The notes: generated by a model not told the origin, from the letters alone. A stretch of 64,000 nucleotides of DNA from Hippopus hippopus (GCA_946811185.2 OX328098.1:44269650-44333649); one strand, 5' to 3'. Shown: positions 22,802-31,229, numbered from the stretch's first letter. A program made the numbers and translations.

Positions 22802-23488
22802 AGATTTAAAATATAGTATCATTTGATTTTTTTGTAATGGCAAAAATAGCTTCTAAAGCTTATTTTTGTGACAGCGTATAGTCTTTAGGGCAGTTTAATA
22901 GGCATTTCACACTTACCTTCTTATTACCATTAGGCGGAGAGATCAAACAGAGAAAATTTTGAGACACAGAACACAGAACTGAGAAAAGAAAAACAACTAT
23001 TTGACGATATAGTCCAAATGTACAAGGTCAAACTTGGTATAACGCAGGCCGGTAAAAACGTAAACCATCGTCAAGCGGAACACCTCAGGCAAAAAGACGA
23101 AGAATATCGAGTCAAAATGAGAAACTACGAGACTCAGCTTCGAGCTGCCCACTCTGAAATAGAAAGACTTAAAGTAAGAACTATGGACAATGCAACGGCA
23201 AACTCCTTACAACAACATGCAAGACGATTTAGAAAGCAGGGATTTGAGGGGTTTGGGTCGACCGGTAGATTAAGTTACAATTCTCCAAGCAATAGAAGCG
23301 GATGGACACCCCAACAGTCCCCTGGTCGAACCCCTCAACTGTCCCCGTTTCGATCACCACATAGATCGCCACTTAGGTCACGTGTCGATTTAAATAGTAC
23401 AAATAGCAATACTACACAGACAACGAAAATGAACAGTCCTGTTAGACAAGCCAAAGAGGACCAACAAAGTATGGGCAATAGCACTTAG
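15015..23488 (+). CDS. Seven-exon coiled-coil protein, 437 aa
   Basis: Coding exons are 15015-15106, 16761-16881, 18374-18633, 19590-19668, 20884-20952, 22336-22473 and 22934-23488. All junctions are GT/AG and phases agree (two bases left after exons 1 and 3, none elsewhere), giving 437 codons and a TAG. An acceptor-like CTGTCTATTTTAG just before 15013 suggests an upstream leader exon; a second in-frame ATG is codon 6. Residues 20-340 are coiled coil, with MRIKMGVATANYN at 124-136, RLRNPINPDS at 172-181 and KVKLGITQAGKN at 284-295. The C-terminal tail (about 350-437) is disordered, with a run of seven S/T-P sites among Arg residues. Homology to the intronless gene at 6799 covers the whole coil. 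No signal peptide or transmembrane segment is seen. A scaffold or filament-like role with proline-directed phosphorylation of the tail is inference. The introns are packed with MITEs and SINEs. Confidence 0.85.
15220..15400. mobile_element. Palindromic element in intron 1 (J-like)
   Basis: TTCGAGATAAAATATTATTAAACGAG on the left is the inverse of GAGTTTAATAAAATTTTATCTC on the right, with an inner GTTATTAAGCGAGCC / GGCGAGCTTAATAAC hairpin. Related ATGTTAT[TA]AAGCTGGC blocks occur near 19440 and 24400. No coding content. Confidence 0.45.
15819..16013 (+). mobile_element. MITE family C copy in intron 1
   Basis: Preceded by TTAA at 15815 and starting CCCTTAGGCTGCTACGCC. The hairpin GATCAGACTGCACAGAATGT / GTGCAGTCTGATC is intact, and the element ends TTTAGCAGGATAAG. 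Confidence 0.7.
16200..16420. mobile_element. MITE family D-like copy in intron 1
   Basis: CTCTTTCAGTGC near the left and CAATGGCATTGAAAAAC at the right flank a hairpin GATCCAAGATCAGAATGCAT / GTGCAGTCTGATCTTGATC. Confidence 0.45.
16761..16881 (+). CDS. Coding exon 2 of the seven-exon gene
   Basis: Acceptor TTATCCACAG, donor CAAT|GTAGGT. It completes an Arg codon and adds 40 residues of charged helix (KDRELNKYKRMGS, MQDKEKQIAQLQYN). Confidence 0.75.
16986..17246 (-). mobile_element. MITE family A copy in intron 2
   Basis: TGAGCCACACTCCG to GCACGGTTCA. The central hairpin CAGCCTGCGCGGACTGCGCAGGCTG is perfect. Confidence 0.75.
17262..17507 (-). mobile_element. tRNA-derived SINE in intron 2
   Basis: On the minus strand the tRNA-like head (TGTAACTCAGTCGGTGACG) at the right is followed by the GGATTCATTCCCCTCTCATC-type body. 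It ends with AACGCTGTTTTCAGC read on plus. Confidence 0.5.
17755..17957 (-). mobile_element. tRNA-derived SINE in intron 2, second subtype
   Basis: On the minus strand the head GTTGCTCAGTGGTTAGTGTG with a GGTTGCGGGTTTTATAACC B-box region leads into a body ending AACGGCGTTAAACTCC, a block shared by many molluscan SINEs as I recall. Confidence 0.55.
17983..18177 (-). mobile_element. MITE family A copy, truncated
   Basis: Begins GGGCCATGCTCTGG and breaks off inside the central hairpin at CAGCCTGCACGGACTA. Confidence 0.6.
18374..18633 (+). CDS. Coding exon 3 of the seven-exon gene
   Basis: Acceptor TTTTCATATAG, donor GCTAG|GTATTG. It encodes 86 residues plus two bases, including the first conserved motif MRIKMGVATANYN. 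This is the exon most similar to residues 60-120 of the intronless paralogue. Confidence 0.85.
18830..19175 (-). mobile_element. MITE family G copy, reverse orientation, in intron 3
   Basis: The reverse complement of the element at 8452-8815. It has the same ATCATCACTTGTGACGATAT block and a hairpin built on AACTGGTTGTGAGTGAAATT / AATATCACAAACAATCAGTT. Confidence 0.6.
19590..19668 (+). CDS. Coding exon 4 of the seven-exon gene
   Basis: Acceptor TTTTATTTCGTAG, donor GAAGAA|GTATGT. It completes Arg then encodes 26 residues containing the RLRNPINPDS linker, the best conserved segment with the paralogue (8 of 10 residues). Confidence 0.85.
20700..20775. mobile_element. C-type hairpin fragment in intron 4
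   Basis: CAGTGTAGATCCAAGATCGG...CCAATCTTGATCTACACTG is a near-perfect inverted repeat of the kind found at the centre of family C; flanking family C sequence is not clear. Confidence 0.45.
20884..20952 (+). CDS. Coding exon 5 of the seven-exon gene
   Basis: Acceptor TTTATATTGTAG, donor CTGAAT|GTACGT. Twenty-three codons. DKKEMKRLKAEVE aligns with DKKEIKRLKAEIE of the paralogue (11 of 13). Confidence 0.85.
20974..21190 (+). mobile_element. MITE family C copy in intron 5
   Basis: CGCTTAGGCTGCTTAGCGCG at the left and TTTAGCAGGATATGGG at the right, with hairpin GATCAGACTGCACAGAACGT / GTGCAGTCTGATC. It begins about 20 bp after the exon 5 donor. Confidence 0.7.
21290..21465 (-). mobile_element. 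MITE family B fragment
   Basis: Contains AACGGTCCCGTGTTTTAC, GTGGGAAAACGAGAAACTAC and ATTTTCTCTTCTTTACACGA, a decayed central palindrome with parts of both arms. Confidence 0.45.
21570..21829 (+). mobile_element. MITE family A copy in intron 5
   Basis: TGAGACATGCTCTGTG to the CCTTTTGCCAGCG end, with hairpin CAGCCTGCGCATACGCGCAGGCG. The plus ORF over it is not a gene. Confidence 0.7.
22005..22125. mobile_element. MITE family B centre
   Basis: The palindrome GAGAAAATGCTGGTCACCAG / CATTTTCTC is followed by CTTCCTCAGGGTCGGTAAAC of the right arm. The left arm is replaced. Confidence 0.5.
22336..22473 (+). CDS. Coding exon 6 of the seven-exon gene
   Basis: Acceptor CAATTAACAG, donor GTAAAG|GTAGTG. 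Forty-six codons of uninterrupted acidic coil (KEDEIKQLEKEVDDCFERI). It aligns with EEIHALEREVGKRQADL of the intronless gene. Confidence 0.85.
22715..22802 (+). repeat. Compound microsatellite (CCGT)n(CTGT)n(CT)n
   Basis: Successive runs of CCGT, CTGT and CT lie in intron 6, about 130 bp upstream of exon 7. The 63-codon ORF reading SVCLSVCLSV is this repeat translated. Confidence 0.9.
22934..23488 (+). CDS. Terminal coding exon 7 of the seven-exon gene
   Basis: Acceptor TATTACCATTAG, stop TAG at 23486-23488. 184 residues: the end of the coil, the second motif YKVKLGITQAGKN, then a tail rich in S/T-P (SPGRTPQLSPFRSPHRSP) and Asn/Ser/Thr. No polyadenylation signal was confidently placed. Confidence 0.85.
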   Translation, partial: AERSNRENFETQNTELRKEKQLFDDIVQMYKVKLGITQAGKNVNHRQAEHLRQKDEEYRVKMRNYETQLRAAHSEIERLKVRTMDNATANSLQQHARRFRKQGFEGFGSTGRLSYNSPSNRSGWTPQQSPGRTPQLSPFRSPHRSPLRSRVDLNSTNSNTTQTTKMNSPVRQAKEDQQSMGNST

Positions 23489-23574
23489 AAGGTTCTTGCG
23501 AGAGCGTTATATGGTCTTTATGCTTTACCACATAATCCCAACTTTTAACAACCATTTGGATGAAGAATTTTTAA

Positions 23575-23740
23575 AAGATTGTGGGAAAAGGAGTAAATGC
23601 TGGTAACCAGCATTTTCTCCCTTTTACCACAATGTTTTGTACCCTTCCAAAGACACTCACATTTTGAATATTGTCTGCATATGCTTTATATTTCGAAACA
23701 ATTCGAAAATTTTGTCTTTTTGGTAAAGATTTAAAATTGC
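23575..23740. mobile_element. MITE family B copy (partial), just past the stop codon
   Basis: GTGGGAAAAGGAGTAAATGC / TGGTAACCAGCATTTTCTCC and CACAATGTTTTGTACCCTT are the centre; a right arm with CTGCATATGCTTTATATTTCG and TTTTGGTAAAG follows. It may lie in the 3' untranslated region. Confidence 0.55.
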
Positions 23741-23960
23741 TCAAGGTAAGGCACTGGTAGTGCTACACACACAGGAATGAAAAACATTTTTTTGCATAAC
23801 CTCCCTTCTTTTCACTGTAATATAGCCATTATGAATATTTTTATCTTACACACGCTTGAGATAACATTTTGTGAAGTCATATGTGACGTCATTTCATACT
23901 ACGCTCAGAGAGTGGTATGGGGTTTACGTCTAGAATTTCCCACATGTGCGTGTATGCTAA

Positions 23961-24089
23961 AGAAATAATCTTCTTTCAAACCACAGTTGTGAGTTATGAG
24001 GCACAATAAATAATCCACAAGGGCGATAGCCCGAGTGGTTTATTCATTGCGCCTCATAACTCACAACGATAGAAAGAAGATTATTTCGA
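23961..24089. repeat. Family J 128-bp hairpin
   Basis: GAAATAATCTTCTTTC and GAAAGAAGATTATTTC bound an inverted repeat whose arms also contain TTGTGAGTTATGAGGC and GCCTCATAACTCACAA. About 60 bp per arm, no coding content. Confidence 0.6.
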
Positions 24090-24511
24090 TTCTAACATCT
24101 TAATCAAGTTCAAAAAAACAAGTTCATACTTTGAGTAAAAACGCGGATGCAGATTATATTCCAATAAATAACTTACTTACTTACTCTATATAGAATGACG
24201 TCACTCTACATAGAATAACGTAAATTTTACTACGCATTCGTTGCACTGTGTTTATAGAGCCGAATTCACGTGTCATGTTAGAATTTTGCTTTTTCTGATC
24301 TTTAATTTGTGAGATATGTGATTATCGTTATGTGATAAAAAACACCTGACATGCTTTGGCTTTTCAGATAAAACTTCATTAAACTCGTTTATGAAAATGT
24401 TATAAAGCTGGCCAGAGGCTGGTTTAATAACACTTTTCTGGATATGTTCTATAAAATTTTATAAAATTTTAGAATGTAAAGAGTAGAACTTTTCTCACAA
24501 TCGTTAGCAAT

Positions 24512-24956
24512 TCGAGCCATGCTCTGGCAAAAGGGGTTTTAATTTATTACAGTGATGCACTATTCCAAGCAAGTTAGTCTAACAACCAACTGAATTATGA
24601 GGTGGAATTCTATATTAAAACGCAGAAAATTTACAACTGGAAAAAAAACGGTCGGGCTAGGGAAAAAAAAAAGACAAATAGCTCCGATGGAGCTTAATCT
24701 GTATGAGCCATGCTCTGCTATAAAGCGTGTTCACTGCATCTCCGTGAAGCATTATATCAATCATCACATAATAATGGATCCGTAAATCCGTTTTGTCTAA
24801 CAACCAGCTGAATAATGAGGTAGACTGGTACTTTGACAAGCAGAAAATTGACCAATAGTTGATCGACCTTGGTTGGACTGCGTGGAACCCGCAGGCTGGC
24901 ATGGGTCGATAATTTTTGCAAATGCGTTAAACCATTTTTTCAAAAAGCATAGCTCA
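24512..24956 (-). mobile_element. Two MITE family A copies, one truncated
   Basis: The first (24512-24640) starts CGAGCCATGCTCTGG and stops before the hairpin. The second (24704-24956) runs from TGAGCCATGCTCTGC to GCATAGCTCA. An A-rich spacer lies between them. Confidence 0.6.
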
Positions 24957-24959
24957 TTT

Positions 24960-25280
24960 ATAGGTTCAAACTAAACTAGTCTCTCCCCTGTTTATTGCCA
25001 TGGGAGGTATATTTATTGCAAGCAGTATCCTCGCTCTTTCGGAAAGAAGAAAGGAGTCATGAGTGACGATACTCGCTAGAGACATAATTATGCATAAACC
25101 CTGGTCAGGTCAATTGTCTCCCACCATACTGTGTCTCCACAGCATTGTTTGATAAGGATAGAAGGACTATAACAAGTCAAAAGAGAAGAGGTCGCGCTTT
25201 GAGAGAGTACAAACGGTTAATCATTGAGCGAACCCAGTACTTTTCGATGGCATGGATACTCAATAAGTTTTCTGTAGGCA
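24960..25280. other. Unique stretch, nothing recognised
   Basis: No repeat match within the window and no exon-like frame with splice sites. Confidence 0.2.
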
Positions 25281-25326
25281 GAGACACGTGCGCCCCTCTC
25301 ACTGTTTGATATGTTGCAAACCCATT

Positions 25327-25625
25327 AATCCTGTACCAAAACAATCCCGTCCTTTAACGATCCTAAGAAATAAAAAGGTTTTTGAAAAAATCGAGGGAAA
25401 AGAAGAAAATGCTGGTGACCAGCATTTTCTCCTTTTCCCTCATTTTTTTCCACCCTTTAACAAGACAAATGCATCATCTGAGCCACGTTCAATTTGTCAT
25501 TAGTAAATGCTTGCAACAAAATAGAAATAGGAACGAGTCCAAAGTTCAACTTGGTCACATTTTGTAGTCTGAAAATGCTTTGAATTTGGACCATTCTAAA
25601 ATGTCGTCTGATAGAGAGTTTAAAG
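25327..25625 (-). mobile_element. MITE family B copy
   Basis: Contains AACAATCCCGTCCTTTAACG, the palindrome GAGGGAAAAGAAGAAAATGC...GCATTTTCTCCTTTTCCCTC, and the end CATTCTAAAATGTCGTCTG. An extra internal segment near 25500 lengthens it. Confidence 0.6.
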
Positions 25626-25807
25626 ACTTGCTCTCGCCTTATGGAGAAGTAGCTCAAGAGTGATACCTAGTGCTAGAGCAGCATAGGTCTAAATCGAAAT
25701 GATAAGTCTGACCTTTGTTCTATATTACCTCCCTTTTTAGAGTCTGTCCGAAAATATAAGAGCCCTGTCACTGGGATATTGTCATTGTACTCTACGATAG
25801 GAATTAA

Positions 25808-26004
25808 CCATTAGGCTACTAAGCGCGACTCAGAGCGCTTTTGCGGACAGTTTAGATCAAGATCAGACTGCACAGAACGTGCAGTCTGAACTTTCATCTA
25901 CACTGTCCGATATGGTATTTTCTTTCGAGTGAAATTATCTTTGAAACCACAATATTTGGGTTGTTATTATTGAGTGAAAATTTTCGTTTCTTTTATTTAG
26001 CAGT
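25808..26004 (+). mobile_element. MITE family C copy
   Basis: TTAA at 25804-25807 precedes CCATTAGGCTACTAAGCG. It has hairpin GATCAGACTGCACAGAACGT and ends TTTAGCAG before TTTAA. Confidence 0.65.
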
Positions 26005-26148
26005 TTAAACGTTCATCTGCTTTTTGCTGCCTGCGATACTCAATAGGTGACAGTATATGAAACCACTGTGTCTGGTTAGAGTGAATAATCTAGAAACGTG
26101 CTGTGATCTTCAACCTACAAACTCACAAGTGGGTTACTAAACTGGGGT

Positions 26149-26341
26149 TAAGGCTCCATATTCACCATCCATTCGTAAGAGTGTTCTCAGTCTTCCGGAT
26201 TTTCTAAATTTGAAAGTAACACAACTACTGATCGGATAAACCATTTGGTTTAGCCAATCAGTAGTTGTGTTATTTTCAAATTTAGAAAATTCTGGAGAAT
26301 AAAACAAAGAACGTTCTTAAGAATGGTTGATGAATACGGGT
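26149..26341. mobile_element. MITE family F copy 3
   Basis: CTCCATATTCACCATCCATTC and GAATGGTTGATGAATACGGG are the ends. The centre is AACCATTTGGTTTAGCCAAT with one intact CCAAT box. Confidence 0.7.
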
Positions 26342-26384
26342 TCAAGTTTCAAAAAGAGCAAGTTGTTGACCCTTGACCCCCCTT

Positions 26385-26612
26385 TACAAAACGATACCAT
26401 GTTTAACTAAAAAACAAAAAATGCTTCTGGAAATATTGTAAGAAAATGAAAAAAAATCATGGAAACAAGCCTTTTTCTCCTTTTCCCAAAGCGTTTTCTA
26501 CCCTTTCAAAGGAAAACTACAACGATCTGAGGCACATCAAATTTGTCTTCTGCAAAAGCTTTCAATTTGTATAGAGCTACATTGTTTGTCGTCTGGTGAA
26601 GAGCAAGTAGCT
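26385..26612 (-). mobile_element. MITE family B copy (diverged)
   Basis: AACGATACCATGTTTAAC at the left, AAGCCTTTTTCTCCTTTTCCC at the centre and ACATTGTTTGTCGTCTGGTG at the right follow the family B order. Confidence 0.5.
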
Positions 26613-26724
26613 TTGCTGGAATGTACTTTTGTTGAGAATCAGGGTTCGTTGAGTACAAAAAAAAAAAAACCGTACCTACCTAGCTATATCCTACGTTTTG
26701 GATTGGTAATTACCCGAATTTTTA

Positions 26725-27960
26725 ACTCACCTAAGCATCAAGTGCAAAAGGTGAGCTTTTGTTAGCGTGCAGTGTCCCGCGTCCGTCGTGCGCAGTGCGT
26801 CGTCCGTCGTGTGGTCGTCAACAATTACCTTGTGTGCACTGTAGAGGCCACATTTACAGTCGGATATCAATGAAAATTGGTCAGAATCTTTTTCTTGATA
26901 GTACTATCAGAATTTGGAAATTGGTTCTCTGGGGCAAATCTTAGAAAAACCTGTTGTAGACTCTATGGGCTACATTTTCAGTCAGATACTTAAGCGAATT
27001 GGTCAGAGTTTTTGTCTTGAAATTATTCCTATTATGTTCGAAATTGGGTCACGTCGGGTCAAATTTAGGTCACACTGGATCAAAAGTAGGTCACGGGGAC
27101 AAATTTTAGAAAACCTGAGCATTCCAGAGGCCACATTTTCAGCCCGATCCTAATGAAAGTTGGTCAGTATGTCTATCTCGATAGTATCTTGGACAACTTC
27201 GAAACTGGGTCGCATTTAGTCAAAAAGTAGGTCACTAGGACAAATTTTAGAAACCCTTGTGTGCACTTAAGAGACCTCAATACTCCTAAACATTGGTCAG
27301 AATGCATGTTTAGATAACGTTTCGGACAATGACGGAATATGAAATCGTGTTTAACGCCGTTTTCAACATAATTTCAGTTATATCGCAGCGATTGCACCTA
27401 TCCCTACTCTCCTGGATTTTTTTTTTTAACCAGTGCTCTGCACAATATTCTTTCCAAGCCACTGGCTGCTTTCCAACATGATCATAGTTGATGCAGTGGT
27501 CAGCAGTGAGAGAAGGAACGAATCCTTTCGCAATGACTATAATCAGTCCTCGGAAAGACATCAGCCGAGTCAAGGATCGAACCATCGTCTCGGACAAGCC
27601 TGAAACTTGGTCACGTCGGGTCTAAAAGAATGTCACCGGGTCATATATCTTAAAAACCTTGCGTGCAGTCTCAAGGCCACACGTTTTATCGAATTCTTAT
27701 TAAAGCTGATCAAAATGTTCGTCTTGACAATATCTCTGAAAGAATTGAGACTGGGTCACTTTGGCTCAAATAGAGGTCTTAGGAACAAATCTTAGACGCT
27801 TTATGCATTCTAGAGACCACATTTTATTAGATACTATTAGATAGTATTAGAGATACTCATGAAAAATGGTCAGAATGTTTGTCCTGATAACATCTCAGAC
27901 AGGTTTAAATTTGGGTCACATCCGGTAAAAAAAATGTAACAGTGACAATCCTAAACTAGA
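26725..27960 (+). repeat. Degenerate internal-repeat element, unit about 120-160 bp, with SINE insertion
   Basis: GAGGCCACATTTTCAGTC, AATTGGTCAGAAT and GGGTCACGTCGGGTCAAA blocks recur about six times (near 26846, 26968, 27128, 27270, 27677, 27813). The left end has ACTCACCTAAGC and AGGTGAGCTTTTG plus a GTCCGTCGT run. I recall similar repeats across molluscs. A matching right end (CTCAGGTGAGCACTTTAGGG) occurs at about 35858-35885. The plus ORFs are translations of the unit and are not a gene. Confidence 0.55.
27345..27605 (-). mobile_element. tRNA-derived SINE inserted in the internal-repeat element
   Basis: Plus-strand order GTTTAACGCCGTTTTCAAC, ATATCGCAGCGATTGCACC, CAAGCCACTGGCTGCTTTCC, then the tRNA-like head near 27560-27600. 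TTCGGACAA / CTCGGACAA on the two sides looks like the target duplication. Confidence 0.55.
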
Positions 27961-28277
27961 AATATGCTAGCAAATAGGTTTTAACGATGGATCACTTCAT
28001 TAAAAATTTAATTCATCTGATGGTTGATAATATATTTTTCTCAGATTTATGTAATGCTTTTAGAGTCCGCTCAACAGCAAAAACCAGTATAAATGTTGAT
28101 TTCAACTTTATTGATTACAGGTCTACAAGTATGGCTTGGGGACTGTATAAAACGCAGACAATATATAACATAGAGTTAAGCAGACAATAGAGACAAAGAA
28201 GGGCTATATGCAAAACGAAGACAAAAAAGTTCAAGAAGGTTTTTCTGAAATACCTGTTAAATGAGTAAATACATATA

Positions 28278-29807
28278 CTGAACCAAAAAAGAAACTTCCC
28301 CTGTGTTTAAGTGCAAATGCAATGTTATTAAAAAAAATCAAAATATCAGATGACCTACATATATTCGGGCGAACGATTATGTGTCCGATAAAACAAATTT
28401 TAACTCGATTGAAAGCATTTTGCAGAAGAAACCCGCTGAAAGCGATTTTCACGTGCATGCACGGACCAGTATAATTCGTGTATATTTTTTGAAACCTTTC
28501 AGTCTAATTTTTATAGACTTTCATGTCAATAAGAAAAAGACGTTGAAAAAAATTAAATTCTTTTTAGTTTTTTTATTTTTGATATGCCTAGAATTCCGCA
28601 AAATTTACGCGAACGTGCCATTGGCATGCTTAATGCTGGTATGACGATGAATGCTGTTGCTATGAATATTGGATGTTCTACTCGTGCTATTCGACACCTT
28701 AGGCAACGTTTTCAAGCAACAGGGCGTACGGAAGATCGACCACGTAGTGGACGTCCTCGCGTCACGACGCGCGGCCAAGACCGCTATATTCGGAACACCT
28801 ACCTGCGCAATCGCTTCCAAACTGCCACAGCCACTGCTGCTAACACCCCTGGTACACATAACAACCGTATATCTGCCCAAACTGTGCGCAATCGCTTGCG
28901 CGAGGGTGGGCTACGTGCACGTCATCCATACGTTGGTTGTGTTTTGACGCGACGTCACCGCGTAAATCCTGTTAATTGGGCACGTACACACCACCGCTGG
29001 CTTAGACAACAATGGAATAGCCTTCTTTTCTCTGACGAGTCCAGGTTTTCCATTCATGGAGGTGATGGCAGGGTTCGAGTATACCGTAGGAGAAATGAAC
29101 GTTATGCCGACTGTTGCGTACTTGAACGAGATCGTTTTGGGGGTGGGGGTTCTGTCTTGGTCTGGGCGGGCGTTGCACATGGCTTTCGCACTAATCTTGT
29201 CGTTATCGAAGGGAATTTGAATGCCCAACGCTACCGAGATGAAATTCTTGCGAGGCACGTTATCCCACTGTTTCAAAATAATGCCAATATCACTCTTTTT
29301 CAGCATGATAATGCCACAAGCCATACAGCTAGGGACAATGTGAATTTCCTCAGGGCGAATAACATTGCAGTTATTAATGACTGGCCTACCAAAAGCCCTG
29401 ATCTGAATCCCATTGAACACCTTTGGGATAATTTGGACCAGCGTGTTAGACGTCGCCCTATTCCACCGTCAAACGTCATTCAGCTAAGACAAGCCTTAAT
29501 TCAGGAATGGAACAACATACCACAAGCCGAAAGCAATACACTTATCCGTTCTATGCGCCAACGATGCCAGGCAGTCCTTCATGCTGAAGGTGGTCACACC
29601 CGGTATTAATTTGTGATTTTGGTGAGCGACCCCTTCCGCATTTTAACTACCATTTCACTACTTTTGAATAAACCCTCAGCAATAATTTTTTTCACACAAA
29701 GTCGCAATAAAATACTTTTTCAATGCATATAAATCTAGTTTAATCCTGATTTTCATATTTGTGTATATCTGCACTTAAACACAGGGGAAGTTTCCTTTTT
29801 GGTTCAG
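28278..29807 (+). mobile_element. Tc1/mariner transposon, complete, with about 38-bp TIRs
   Basis: CTGAACCAAAAA begins at 28278 and its inverse ends at 29807. The first 38 bp of the two ends differ at one position, and TA flanks both sides (28276-28277, 29808-29809). The 1530-bp element carries one intact transposase gene between short flanks. Intact ends, target site and frame point to recent activity. Confidence 0.9.
28584..29609 (+). CDS. Tc1/mariner transposase, 341 aa, DD35E
   Basis: It catalyses cut-and-paste transposition of the surrounding element through TIR binding and DDE-type strand transfer. Residues 1-60 form the helix-turn-helix of the paired-like DNA-binding domain (MPRIPQNLRERAIGML... 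ATGRTEDRPRSGRPR), followed by an Arg-rich second binding unit. The catalytic triad is visible as LLFSDESRF, FQHDNATSH and SPDLNPIEHLW. By codon count there are 35 residues between the second Asp and the Glu, so the signature is DD35E rather than the DD34E of classical Tc1. Length is normal for the family and no stop or frameshift occurs. ORFs on the opposite strand and in shifted frames here are shadows. The Arg-rich, GC-richer codon use contrasts with the AT-rich surroundings, as expected of a mobile gene. Confidence 0.95.
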   Translation: MPRIPQNLRERAIGMLNAGMTMNAVAMNIGCSTRAIRHLRQRFQATGRTEDRPRSGRPRVTTRGQDRYIRNTYLRNRFQTATATAANTPGTHNNRISAQTVRNRLREGGLRARHPYVGCVLTRRHRVNPVNWARTHHRWLRQQWNSLLFSDESRFSIHGGDGRVRVYRRRNERYADCCVLERDRFGGGGSVLVWAGVAHGFRTNLVVIEGNLNAQRYRDEILARHVIPLFQNNANITLFQHDNATSHTARDNVNFLRANNIAVINDWPTKSPDLNPIEHLWDNLDQRVRRRPIPPSNVIQLRQALIQEWNNIPQAESNTLIRSMRQRCQAVLHAEGGHTRY

Positions 29808-30137
29808 TATATATAGATTCTGATGAAATTTTCATTGATTATATCTCAATTCAGCACACTATACGAATTAGTTTCATTGTATTTATTTACAAATCAGTGT
29901 ATAAAACAAGGGGGAGGGTGTTGTTACTTATTATGTTTCATTTCAACATGGTCCATACATTTTAAATTGATGTAAGACTAAACATAAAGTGTTGCTTATG
30001 TATAGATTACTTTAATTGAAATGAATCTACCAACTTGATACCTTTCAATGGGACCATACAAATGATAAAAATGGATTAATTATACTGTGTATTTCACCTC
30101 ATTGAATACATGTGCCTTTTTTCATTATTTGTCTTAA

Positions 30138-31221
30138 AGGTGGCCCTTCAGATTTTGGGACGAAAATTTTACAAAAATACAAAAAAATTATCCCTATACT
30201 CCCAAAGCCTTTTAATTTTCATTCATAAAACCCCAGTAGTTGAAAACTATCTGACAACAAGAGAAATTAGAGATTTACTGTGGCCCAGGTCGACACCGAC
30301 GGGAAACACGGTCTATTTTTACATGAGTAACTCACTCATTTGCATACCGGAAATACAGACGAAGCTTCAAACATAGCGTCCAAAGAAGACATTATGGAAA
30401 ATAATTACATATTTGTTATGTTATGGAATTTAAGCGTCATTAGTCACGTGCCAGTCACTTGATATTCCCACAATGCTTTTTTGATTTCTGGCGCAAATCT
30501 AAAAATACCTTAAAGGTGGGTATTTAGATTCTTCACATCTCACCAAATTAAAAATATATATATATCACTGAAATTTATATGAAAAAACAATACAAATCAT
30601 TAATAATTAAGAATCATAAAATTACAAAAAATAAAATTTTTTGATGGTGTTCCCTTAAAAGGCTATGTAGCCTTTTAAGGTATTTTTAGGTTTCGTGCCA
30701 GAAATCAAAAAAAGCATTGTGGGAATGTCAAGTGACTGGCACGTGACTAATGACGCTTAAATTCCATAACATAACAAACATGTAATTATTTTCCATAATG
30801 TCTTCTTTGGACGCTATGTTTGAAGCTTCGTCTGTGTATTTCCGGTATGTAAATAAGCGAGTTGCTCATGTAAAAATAGACCGTGTTTCCCGTCGGTGTC
30901 GACCTGGGCTGTAGTAAATCTCTAATTTCTCTTGTTGTCGGATGGTTTTCGACTACTGGGGTTTTATGAATGAAAATTAAAAGGCTCTTTGGGAGTATAA
31001 GGATGATCTTTTTGTATTTTTGTAAAATTTTCGTCCCAAAATCTGAAGGGCCACCTTTAAGAGGCTACGTAGCCTTTTAAGGGAACACCATCAAAAAAAT
31101 TTTTTTTTTGTAATTTTATGATTCTTAATTATTGATGATTTGTATTGTTTTTTTCATGTAAATTTCAGTGATATATATATTTTTCAATTTGGTGACATGT
31201 GAAAAATCTAAATACCCACCT
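30138..31221 (+). mobile_element. piggyBac-like MITE interrupted by a reversed copy of itself
   Basis: The outer element begins AGGTGGCCCTTCAG after TTAA (30134-30137) and ends ATACCCACCT before TTAA (31222-31225). It is split at an internal TTAA by a second copy in reverse orientation at 30514-31056. The uninterrupted copy at 44234-44775 carries the intact internal TTAA at this site. No transposase frame is present. Confidence 0.9.
30514..31056 (-). mobile_element. Inner reversed piggyBac-like MITE copy
   Basis: AGGTGGGTATTTAGATTC to GAAGGGCCACCT, 543 bp, with TTAA at 30510-30513 and 31057-31060 as target duplication. Its sequence is the reverse complement of the 44234 copy with small differences. 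Confidence 0.9.
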
Positions 31222-31229
31222 TTAAAGCA

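Noticed and set aside
28605..29420. Antisense and shifted ORFs of 91-169 codons over the transposase
   Set aside because: They are shadows of the transposase frame; only the 341-codon plus frame carries the helix-turn-helix and DDE motifs.
30110..30376. 88-codon ORF in the piggyBac-like element (also 44143-44505)
   Set aside because: No transposase motifs, and the frame is not kept relative to the element ends in the other copies.
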